Positions 50,617-56,896 of a stretch of DNA of 64,000 nt are shown in pieces. The DNA is from a virus. Under the pieces are notes generated by a model. The model saw only the letters and a list, made by a program, of their open reading frames with translations. It ran no database searches and was not told the DNA's origin. The position numbers and the translations under genes were made by a program. The DNA lies in IMG/VR virus record IMGVR_UViG_3300033273_000392, positions 85,353-149,352 of that record. The stretch is one strand, 5' to 3'. The first letter of the stretch is position 1. Each line of letters begins with the position of its first letter.

Positions 50617-50958
50617 TCATGCTTGGACTGTATAGAGATCAGGGTGAGCACGGAATCCGGCCTTTTCGTGGTAGGCAAGAAGTTCTTTATCTGTAGCCTG
50701 CATATAGGCTACACGGTTAGGGCTAAAGTGACCACACATAAGATCAAGGGCCCTGTCCAATGTTTTTGTAATGGCCTCTGTTACTGCCGTTGAGTTGGTG
50801 TGCACTTGACCATTAAAGACCGACTTATATGCATACTCACCGATGAGGTAGTTAACCCCTGTCTCTGGGTCTTCAGAGATACTTACACGGACACGACCAG
50901 GGATGATATTATCAATCTGCTTCTGGCAGGCCTTAATGGCATTGTCATTATATTTCAT
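50617..50958 (-). CDS. Hypothetical protein, 113 aa
   Basis: Starts MKYNDNAIKACQKQIDNIIP, then a beta sheet and helical end. Not the packaging tag, despite MKY. Shares a base with the stop of the next gene upstream; both are read from the early-type promoter at 51431. Confidence 0.65.
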   Translation of the reverse strand: MKYNDNAIKACQKQIDNIIPGRVRVSISEDPETGVNYLIGEYAYKSVFNGQVHTNSTAVTEAITKTLDRALDLMCGHFSPNRVAYMQATDKELLAYHEKAGFRAHPDLYTVQA

Positions 50959-51404
50959 TAGGCAACAGTTTTTTGAGTTTCAGAAATTGGGAATGGTTTG
51001 TTGTATTCTTTAACAGTAGCGAATTCAAGGGATTCGTAAGAAAGGCTTCGCATATCATTGACCGTGAGAGCATCAGCGATGTTGGCCTCAAGGGTCACAA
51101 TGCTCTTACCTTTAAGAGCAAAGACGGTAGTCCATACATCACCTTGTTTAACCTCAACGGTCTTAACTACACCTGGCAAGAAGTTGGTCATAAAACCTCG
51201 AACTGTCTGGGAGTCTCGTTTATCTACGACGGTCATAAATCCAGCCTTGCATTTCACAATGGCTCGAACTTCAACGTCTTTGGCATTAGGATCAATACCC
51301 CAGTCAGGACAAGAGATAGTATGCATCTTACCATTGTTCATGTAAAGTGAAATAGCATAACCTTTAACAAGGTCAGTATCGAGATTGAGTTTATTGATAA
51401 ACAT
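50958..51404 (-). CDS. Hypothetical early protein, 148 aa
   Basis: Mixed alpha/beta (MFINKLNLDTDLVKGYAISL). Not recognised. First gene of a two-gene unit behind a strong early-type promoter, back to back with rightward genes from 51548. Confidence 0.7.
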   Translation of the reverse strand: MFINKLNLDTDLVKGYAISLYMNNGKMHTISCPDWGIDPNAKDVEVRAIVKCKAGFMTVVDKRDSQTVRGFMTNFLPGVVKTVEVKQGDVWTTVFALKGKSIVTLEANIADALTVNDMRSLSYESLEFATVKEYNKPFPISETQKTVA

Positions 51405-51430
51405 GGGGAACTGATTAACGTTACATAAGT

Positions 51431-51460
51431 AATATACGACGATATTTTTAAACCTGACAA
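51431..51460 (-). promoter_or_regulatory. Candidate early promoter TTGTCA-18-TATATT
   Basis: Minus strand TTGTCA (51460-51455), 18-nt spacer, TATATT (51436-51431), upstream box TTTTTAACATTTTAGA and leader ACTTATGTAACGTTAATCAG. Same as 26895-26924. Confidence 0.75.
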
Positions 51461-51547
51461 TCTAAAATGTTAAAAATCGTTAAATATTTATGCGCGCGCC
51501 AGTAGGCTCATATATGAAACATTTAACAATTAGACTGTATAATACAC

Positions 51548-51832
51548 ATGGAACACGAGATCAAGAACATGCTAAATAGCTTGGGTATACCAGTAGAGGG
51601 TCAGTTCACTTATGATGGACCAACTGAGACTCCTCTCATGGTGCTAATGAATGATCTTATCTCGAATGGCTTTGCGGATCCGCCGCTTATAGACTTCATC
51701 TGTCAATATCTAGACCTGGAGGCCATGCATATAGCAATGGCATTTGACACAGGAGCAGAAGCAGCTTCTAAGTCCCCAGAGGAAGATCCACCAGAAGATG
51801 GAGTGGATTACTATGAGCGTTCCTATACATAA
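51548..51832 (+). CDS. Hypothetical protein, 94 aa
   Basis: MEHEIKNMLNSLGIPVEGQF..., acidic end (EEDPPEDGVDYYERSYT). First rightward gene after the divergent promoter region; a TGTATAATAC element lies 9 nt before the ATG. Monocistronic with its own terminator. Not recognised. Confidence 0.7.
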   Translation: MEHEIKNMLNSLGIPVEGQFTYDGPTETPLMVLMNDLISNGFADPPLIDFICQYLDLEAMHIAMAFDTGAEAASKSPEEDPPEDGVDYYERSYT

Positions 51833-51848
51833 GGCCCATATAGGGTAC

Positions 51849-51870
51849 AGGTCCACTCTTATGTGGACCT
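51849..51870 (+). terminator. Rho-independent terminator
   Basis: AGGTCCAC/GTGGACCT 8-bp stem, 6-nt loop, then TTTTCTTTT. It lies 16 nt after the stop at 51832. Confidence 0.9.
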
Positions 51871-51899
51871 TTTCTTTTAACACTTTTTAACATTTAAGA

Positions 51900-51929
51900 T
51901 TGTCATACTTAAGGGATTAGTTGTATATT
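51900..51929 (+). promoter_or_regulatory. Candidate early promoter TTGTCA-18-TATATT
   Basis: Plus-strand copy of the repeated promoter: TTTTTAACATTTAAGA box, TTGTCA (51900-51905), 18 nt, TATATT (51924-51929), GCATATGTAGTTAATCAG leader, then ATG at 51955. Confidence 0.75.
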
Positions 51930-51954
51930 GCATATGTAGTTAATCAGTTAAGCT

Positions 51955-52125
51955 ATGAACAAGTTTATTTATGCCTTTGGCGCTGTTATCTGTGCGGTTG
52001 TTGCGACCGTGATCTTTTGTGGCGCCACCCCTGAGTTCTTGAATATGAATAACGAAGCTGAGTTTGCGTTCTTTAATGCCTTCTTTGCTACCTGTTTGGC
52101 TGCTATGGCCGTTAAATGTGACTAA
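51955..52125 (+). CDS. Small membrane protein, 56 aa
   Basis: Found by direct translation: MNKFIYAFGAVICAVVATVI, a polar loop and a second hydrophobic helix ending AVKCD. Placed right behind a strong early-type promoter and 20 nt before the RadA-like gene. Function unknown; could be an early membrane effector or a leader peptide for radA expression. Confidence 0.7.
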   Translation: MNKFIYAFGAVICAVVATVIFCGATPEFLNMNNEAEFAFFNAFFATCLAAMAVKCD

Positions 52126-52145
52126 AATCAATCAATTATTCCCCA

Positions 52146-53240
52146 ATGAAGACGTATCTATACTCGATTAATGCGGACGGAAGCACTACTCCGCTCAACG
52201 GAGGACGCAATTTGCGCAAAAAGTATAAAAAAGACGCAAATTCTAACTACTTGCGAGTCCAAATTAAAGGTGAACAAGCCAAAACTAAAGTGCTTAAGTA
52301 CCTTCCACGCGGCTACGAAAGCCTAAAAGCGGCTCCGGTAGCTAAAAATGAGCCTAAAAAGGCGCCACAGAAGGTCCAGTTGACTAAACTTAATGATCTG
52401 AAGTTCTCTGACGACCTTTTTAAGCCTATGCCAACTTGCTCCTCTTTTGATAAATTTGTGTCAAATGAGGGTGGAATCATGCCTGGCTCTAATATTATGG
52501 CTGCCGGTGCTCCTGGTGTAGGTAAGACTACTGTTCTTCTTGAGCTCCTGCATATGGTACGAGCTTGTGATCCTTCTAGAAAGGTCCTTTTTATCTCTGC
52601 TGAGATGACAGAGCTCGATATGGCGCGCTACTTGAAGCGATTCCCTCACTGGGGCGACTTGCCAATCTTCTTCCTTTCCTCGTTTGAGGGCCATGATCCC
52701 AAATCCGCGCTCGAACAAGTACTTAATGAAGGCTATGACCTTGTTCTCACTGACTCCTATACAGAAGTCAATGACACAGTAAAGGAAGAATGCGGCCTCA
52801 CACGAACCAAAACAGAAAAATGGTTCCTTGACCTCATGAACAGCCATAACAAGGGTAATAATAAGCTCAGTAAGTATACAGCGTTCATCACCATCCTTCA
52901 ATTATCCAAGGGAGGACAGTTCGTTGGCTCTAATAAGCTCAAGCACATGACCTCTGCCATGATGTCCATCGACTGGAAAGGAGGTGAGAACTCTACTGAG
53001 CGATTCCTTGAGTTCAGTAAGAACCGACTAGGCCAAGTAGGGACCAAGCTATACTTCAGCCTGGCAGACGGTGTGGGCTTCGACTCTAACAGGTACCAGC
53101 GTGACCTCTTAAACAAAGAGTTCCTCGAAGAAGAAAAGGCCAAGCTGGGCACTGAGGCTGATGCCTTCGATAAGATCTTCTCCCAGCTCCCTACTGAAGC
53201 AGAAAAGGTAGGTGCAGATGCTGTAGTGCCAGAAGCCTAA
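52146..53240 (+). CDS. RadA/DnaB-like RecA-fold ATPase
   Basis: 364 aa. After a basic N-terminal region (1-80) comes a RecA core: GAPGVGKT (121-128), KVLFISAEMTELDMA, YDLVLTDSYTEVND (Walker B about 198-205), and FSKNRLGQVG near 290, comparable to the KNRFG motif of RadA. No zinc finger or Lon-like C-terminal domain. Probably a recombination mediator or replicative helicase ATPase, expressed early from the promoter at 51900. Confidence 0.82.
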   Translation: MKTYLYSINADGSTTPLNGGRNLRKKYKKDANSNYLRVQIKGEQAKTKVLKYLPRGYESLKAAPVAKNEPKKAPQKVQLTKLNDLKFSDDLFKPMPTCSSFDKFVSNEGGIMPGSNIMAAGAPGVGKTTVLLELLHMVRACDPSRKVLFISAEMTELDMARYLKRFPHWGDLPIFFLSSFEGHDPKSALEQVLNEGYDLVLTDSYTEVNDTVKEECGLTRTKTEKWFLDLMNSHNKGNNKLSKYTAFITILQLSKGGQFVGSNKLKHMTSAMMSIDWKGGENSTERFLEFSKNRLGQVGTKLYFSLADGVGFDSNRYQRDLLNKEFLEEEKAKLGTEADAFDKIFSQLPTEAEKVGADAVVPEA

Positions 53241-53422
53241 CCTATATCAGCAATGTCTTCCTCTTCCACCTGCTCTACCTCATCCTCACGCTTAAAGGCA
53301 CACTCAGCACAGCAGCCCTGCTGACCATGAGTAATATTAAGTGGATTAAAGAGAGCCACAAGAGACATAAAAAACCAGGTAAGGCCCTGTAATAACTTTT
53401 TCATGCGATATCTATCAGCCAT
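53237..53422 (-). CDS. Small membrane protein with CxxC, 55-61 aa
   Basis: Start at 53404 (MKKLLQGLTWFFMSLVALFN) or 53422. One membrane helix, then a GQQGCCAECAF Cys cluster and an acidic end. It overlaps the radA-like stop by 4 nt on the opposite strand (convergent). Not recognised. Confidence 0.55.
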   Translation of the reverse strand: MADRYRMKKLLQGLTWFFMSLVALFNPLNITHGQQGCCAECAFKREDEVEQVEEEDIADIG

Positions 53423-53436
53423 TTAGGTGGCTATAT

Positions 53437-53472
53437 GGGGACGGAGCCATTGGGGAATAGGCTACTGTCCCC
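53437..53472 (+). terminator. Terminator for the radA-like unit
   Basis: GGGGAC/GTCCCC outer stem with AGCC/GGCT inner pairing, then TTTTTA on the plus strand. Confidence 0.7.
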
Positions 53473-53738
53473 TTTTTATTTTATTGCGATAGGGGTATTT
53501 GTGGTCGCCCGGTGCGTGTGTTGGTAGGCCCACGTTTGGCCCCCTAGGGTATAACTTCCCCTTTTTTTGAACGTATAGCCTGTATATATCTCTCTTACTG
53601 GGATCTTGAGTATATCTTTAGTCTTTTTATGCTCTGAGAGGCTTTTTAGTCTCTTAGTGTACTCTCTAGGGCTTAGGGACTGTGAATTAGATTTATCTGA
53701 TGGGATCTAACACAATTTGACACAATCTGACCCGGGGG
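53473..53738. other. Gene-free stretch before the 230-aa gene
   Basis: No frame or RNA gene recognised. It contains a repeated TTTGACACAATCTGACC-like segment (about 53712-53733) and pyrimidine-rich tracts. Nothing clear beyond the terminator at its left edge. Confidence 0.4.
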
Positions 53739-54431
53739 TTATAATTGTATACCTACCGTGGCTTGTAGGACTGGTCTGTTTAAGAAGAGGCATTGCATAC
53801 CCATCTCTATACCATTATAGTGGTACATGAATCCATACAGTATATTAATACCTTGTCTCTTATTTAGGTCTATACTGTATAGTTCTTCTCCTGGGTATGG
53901 TAGTATGTTAAGTGGATCCTTTATGACCAGGTCTTGGTTTAGGGTGAATAGGTTAAAGCCTAATGTATGTGAAAGGGGTGATTCCTTTCTTATAGTAATT
54001 CCTATAGCAAAGTCTGTTCTCTGGTTATAGGTATACTGTATTGTATCTCCCCATTCTATTACCTCAGCTCTTGTTATATTAGTATAATGATTATGTGGAT
54101 TTTGTTTTGAGGTGGCCGCGCTGAGGTAGAGGGCTCTTTGGTCTCCTATAGTAGTGTAGAGTCCGAAGAGTGGTGGCTGTATATGAAGTGGAAAGCCTAG
54201 TTGGGCGCCAATTGAAAAGGGTATAGATTGGGTTTCTCTTTCATATGGTGTTTGATGCCATGGCCGCCACCAAGGAGACCAGTGAGACTGAAACTGAGGC
54301 CTCTGATATGAGGTCTGATCCTGCTGCTCTTTAGGCTTGTTTTGCTCTTCTACCTTTAAGAGCTTTTCGTCTATAGGGCTTACCTGTGCGTGTAGAGTAA
54401 GTGGAAGTAGGAGGAGTAGAAGTCTTATCAT
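53739..54431 (-). CDS. Exported, probable outer-membrane protein, 230 aa
   Basis: Signal peptide MIRLLLLLLPLTLHAQ with cut after A-Q-like end, a Pro/Gln/Trp-rich linker (HWSPWWRPWHQ), then alternating beta strands ending FLNRPVLQATVGIQL, which suits a beta-barrel. Unusual for a phage gene; typical of Bacteroidota outer-membrane proteins. Near PorP/SprF and proteases. Confidence 0.7.
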   Translation of the reverse strand: MIRLLLLLLPLTLHAQVSPIDEKLLKVEEQNKPKEQQDQTSYQRPQFQSHWSPWWRPWHQTPYERETQSIPFSIGAQLGFPLHIQPPLFGLYTTIGDQRALYLSAATSKQNPHNHYTNITRAEVIEWGDTIQYTYNQRTDFAIGITIRKESPLSHTLGFNLFTLNQDLVIKDPLNILPYPGEELYSIDLNKRQGINILYGFMYHYNGIEMGMQCLFLNRPVLQATVGIQL

Positions 54432-54454
54432 AATGTATCTATTTAGAAAAAAGA

Positions 54455-54472
54455 AGGGGCCCGAAGGCCCCT
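54455..54472 (-). terminator. Terminator after the tagged 121-aa gene
   Basis: AGGGGCC/GGCCCCT stem around a short loop, followed by TCTTTTTT on the minus strand. Confidence 0.85.
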
Positions 54473-54501
54473 AGTAGAATTAGAAGGTAGCGAACTTTCT
54501 T

Positions 54502-54867
54502 TTATCCTACAAATTGATATTGTACCCAGGCTCCACCATTCTCTCTAACCCATGGGCTATCGTATATAGTAACCTCGATCTGGCCCTTAGAAAGCTTTTT
54601 AACCTGCTTTACGGTTTCATCTGGATTCTTATGTGCAAGGAGTAGTGCTGCTTGTATATCTGATGACATATTCCTTGGTTCATCAAAATACTCAGGTAGG
54701 CTCTCCTTTCTAAGCTTAACTCCTGTTCCAATAGAAAGCATAAATGACCTGTTATCCCAGTGTATCTTATCTGCTGGTTTTTTCTTCATTAAGATCTGCA
54801 CAAGGTACTTATAGTCTGGCTTTCGATTCTCGTTAATGAAATCTTCATATAGTTCTATATGCTTCAT
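54502..54867 (-). CDS. Capsid-targeted protein, 121 aa
   Basis: Tag MKHIELYEDFINE|N. The remaining 108 residues are basic then mixed, with VTIYDSPWVRENGGAWVQYQ at the end. No recognised domain. Between exported-protein genes, so the packaged set is dispersed in the genome. A GATATATA (54914-54921) lies 46 nt upstream. Confidence 0.7.
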   Translation of the reverse strand: MKHIELYEDFINENRKPDYKYLVQILMKKKPADKIHWDNRSFMLSIGTGVKLRKESLPEYFDEPRNMSSDIQAALLLAHKNPDETVKQVKKLSKGQIEVTIYDSPWVRENGGAWVQYQFVG

Positions 54868-54890
54868 ATTATTGTGTTCTTTTTTAAACT

Positions 54891-54898
54891 GATAAATA
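54891..54898 (+). promoter_or_regulatory. Candidate late promoter GATAAATA
   Basis: Plus strand, 31 nt before the ATG at 54930 of the sulfotransferase-like gene. Divergent from the tagged gene at 54867. Confidence 0.4.
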
Positions 54899-54929
54899 CT
54901 TTTTAGTATGACTTATATATCCTAGTTTA

Positions 54930-55547
54930 ATGAGTTTAGATAGTAAGATAAAGATTTTAGGTGTTGGACACCCGCGGACCGGAACAGGGTATACATCTAA
55001 ACTTCTTAAATCATTTGGCCTTGATATTGGTCATGAAGTGGTAGGCAAAGACGGTGTAGTTGCATGGCAAATGGTCAAAGAGAGGGGACCGTGGCCCTGG
55101 TTTAAGGGTAGTATTCAGAAGAGACCTGAGTATGAAACACTAATCTATAGCATAAGAAACCCTAGAACTTCGATACCATCAATAGTATACACTGAACATG
55201 GTTCACTTAAATACAGAACAGATGAAATAGGAGTTCCTAAGTCAGAAAATCCAGTTGAACAGGCTATACTATCCATACTTCACTTTGATGAATTAATAAT
55301 GAATATGGATCCAGATATTATCTATAGAATAGAACATGATTCTGAATCACTCTTTACTATTCTTAAGCAGAAATATGAGAATATAACCTATAACCCCGTT
55401 GGAGGTAAAGTTAACACAAGAGAGCACAAAGGATTTGACCAAGAAATATTAAGATGGTTAGAAAGAGTAGATCCTGACGTTATATCTAGAATAAACTACT
55501 TCTGTATACGCCATGGATACAACCTATTAGTTCCACATGACCTTTAA
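54930..55547 (+). CDS. Sulfotransferase-like P-loop protein, 205 aa
   Basis: ILGVGHPRTGTGYTSKLLKS (about 10-29) is the 5'-phosphosulfate loop layout, and YSIRNPRTSIPSIVYTE (about 72) corresponds to the 3'-phosphate-binding R...S. Helical C-terminus. It would transfer sulfate from PAPS to a glycan or protein; a nucleotide kinase is less likely. One of few rightward genes; convergent with the lipoprotein gene. Confidence 0.7.
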   Translation: MSLDSKIKILGVGHPRTGTGYTSKLLKSFGLDIGHEVVGKDGVVAWQMVKERGPWPWFKGSIQKRPEYETLIYSIRNPRTSIPSIVYTEHGSLKYRTDEIGVPKSENPVEQAILSILHFDELIMNMDPDIIYRIEHDSESLFTILKQKYENITYNPVGGKVNTREHKGFDQEILRWLERVDPDVISRINYFCIRHGYNLLVPHDL

Positions 55548-55738
55548 TCCTTATTAAGGTACTTCTTAGGGTAGCAGTGTTCACACTTTTTATTATCGCA
55601 CTTTGGCATCTCTTTTTGTGATGCTATAATCTGCTCGTTTTTCTGACAGCAGTCAGAAGCATATGCTGGGCATGTTGTTTTAGTGTTTGCACATCCTACC
55701 ATTAGTAGAACTGAAATTGAGGCTATTAGTAACTTCAT
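55544..55738 (-). CDS. Small Cys-rich lipoprotein, 64 aa
   Basis: Start at 55738 (MKLLIASISVLLMVGCANTK). A clear lipobox LMVGC gives an acylated Cys after cleavage; the mature part has further Cys (CCQKNEQ, CDNKKCEHC). The longer frame to 55771 overlaps PorP. Overlaps the sulfotransferase stop by 4 nt on the other strand. Confidence 0.75.
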   Translation of the reverse strand: MKLLIASISVLLMVGCANTKTTCPAYASDCCQKNEQIIASQKEMPKCDNKKCEHCYPKKYLNKD

Positions 55739-55752
55739 AGCTTTATTTGTTT

Positions 55753-56730
55753 TTAAAATCCGTAGTGACACGGAGGCACAGTATACTTTTCTTTTCTATC
55801 TATCTCAGGCATTATTATCTTAAAATTCAATTCATGCGCTCCTAGTGCATTTAGACCTATATCTGAAACTGTAAGGTCATAGCTATAGCCCATAGTAAAT
55901 GAATCATTTGAGAACATAAAGATAAATTGAACCGCATCTCTAAATGTGCTATTAATGATCCCTCTATACTGTAGACCCCAACCAACTTTATCTAAGGTAG
56001 CCATAACCCCGAGGTTAAGCTGATCAAATGGTCCTTGATGTCTGTATAGTAAAGTTGGTCTTAAATAAAATGCTGTTTTTCCATATCGGTTCATAATAGG
56101 CAAGCTTGCACCTCCATGCAGTGTATGTTTTGCTGGTAGATGACTGTTCCCGTATATAAATGACTTATTTGGCGTGTTCATGTGATGTGCCGCGTAGCCA
56201 ATAAAGAACTTTTTATCATAAAAGAGCACTCCTGAGCTAAAATCAACATAATTTACTGGCTGTATGTCAATTATCTCATTTGTTGGCCATACAAAACCAA
56301 CGCCTTGTAAGATTTGATCGTTAAAGGTTAGTTTACCTCCGTCTAGATACTCGTTTGTAAAATTACCTTGTAAGCCCAAGGACATATTCCATGACCTCGA
56401 TATCCTTAGCTTCTGACTATACGCACCGCCAAATGAAGTAGAAGACATAATAGAGCTTGCTGATCTGTCACTGTGTATCATAGCAGCAAAACCACCGGAT
56501 GTACTTTTTAGTGGTTGATCGTAAGCTGCGGTTGCCGTTACAAAATCAGCTGATATACCAGGCCATTGGTTCCTATAGGAAAAGACTAGCTCTGGTGAGC
56601 CAAAATCGCCTGCGAGTGCAGGATTTAAATACATTGAATTGGCATAGAACTGAGTATGTTCAAGGTCCTGTGCCCTAGCTCCAAGTGCCGTCAGAACTAG
56701 TGTAATAATTAATAGTAGGTAAGATCTCAT
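55753..56730 (-). CDS. PorP/SprF-family type IX secretion membrane protein
   Basis: 325 aa. Signal peptide MRSYLLLIITLVLTALGARA, then the PorP/SprF start: QDLEHTQFYANSMYLNPALA, FSYRNQWPGISADFVTATAA, and a glycine-rich barrel to FTMGYSYDLTVSDIG. PorP/SprF proteins are outer-membrane partners of type IX secretion/gliding adhesins in Bacteroidota. A viral copy is unexpected. It has a candidate late promoter (GATAAATA, 23-nt gap) and is followed by the metalloprotease genes' block on the same strand. Confidence 0.9.
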   Translation of the reverse strand: MRSYLLLIITLVLTALGARAQDLEHTQFYANSMYLNPALAGDFGSPELVFSYRNQWPGISADFVTATAAYDQPLKSTSGGFAAMIHSDRSASSIMSSTSFGGAYSQKLRISRSWNMSLGLQGNFTNEYLDGGKLTFNDQILQGVGFVWPTNEIIDIQPVNYVDFSSGVLFYDKKFFIGYAAHHMNTPNKSFIYGNSHLPAKHTLHGGASLPIMNRYGKTAFYLRPTLLYRHQGPFDQLNLGVMATLDKVGWGLQYRGIINSTFRDAVQFIFMFSNDSFTMGYSYDLTVSDIGLNALGAHELNFKIIMPEIDRKEKYTVPPCHYGF

Positions 56731-56753
56731 AGATTAAGTAAGTGTTATTACAG

Positions 56754-56761
56754 TATTTATC
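56754..56761 (-). promoter_or_regulatory. Candidate late promoter GATAAATA before PorP
   Basis: 23 nt before the ATG at 56730 on the minus strand, in the spacer after the mini-ORF. Confidence 0.5.
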
Positions 56762-56785
56762 TGAATATCACTTAACTATATGAAA

Positions 56786-56872
56786 TCAAGTAAAATTACA
56801 TGCGGTTGCAAGCAGGCAAAGCATAAAAATTAAGGCTAGAAAGGCGCCTGTTCTTTCTTCTCTATATCTCAT
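56786..56872 (-). CDS. Possible 28-aa lipoprotein-like peptide
   Basis: MRYREERTGAFLALIFMLCL, then LATACNFT. It has a charged start, a hydrophobic stretch and a lipobox-like LATAC. Between the protease gene and PorP. Very short, so possibly chance; small lipopeptides of this kind can act in lysis or as entry-exclusion factors. Confidence 0.35.
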   Translation of the reverse strand: MRYREERTGAFLALIFMLCLLATACNFT

Positions 56873-56896
56873 GTCTTTTATATGTATGATTTAGAA

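Noticed and set aside
50617-50958. MKY start read as another packaging tag
   Set aside because: MKYNDNAIKACQK lacks the aromatic-E-x-F-x-x-E pattern, and the gene is behind an early promoter.
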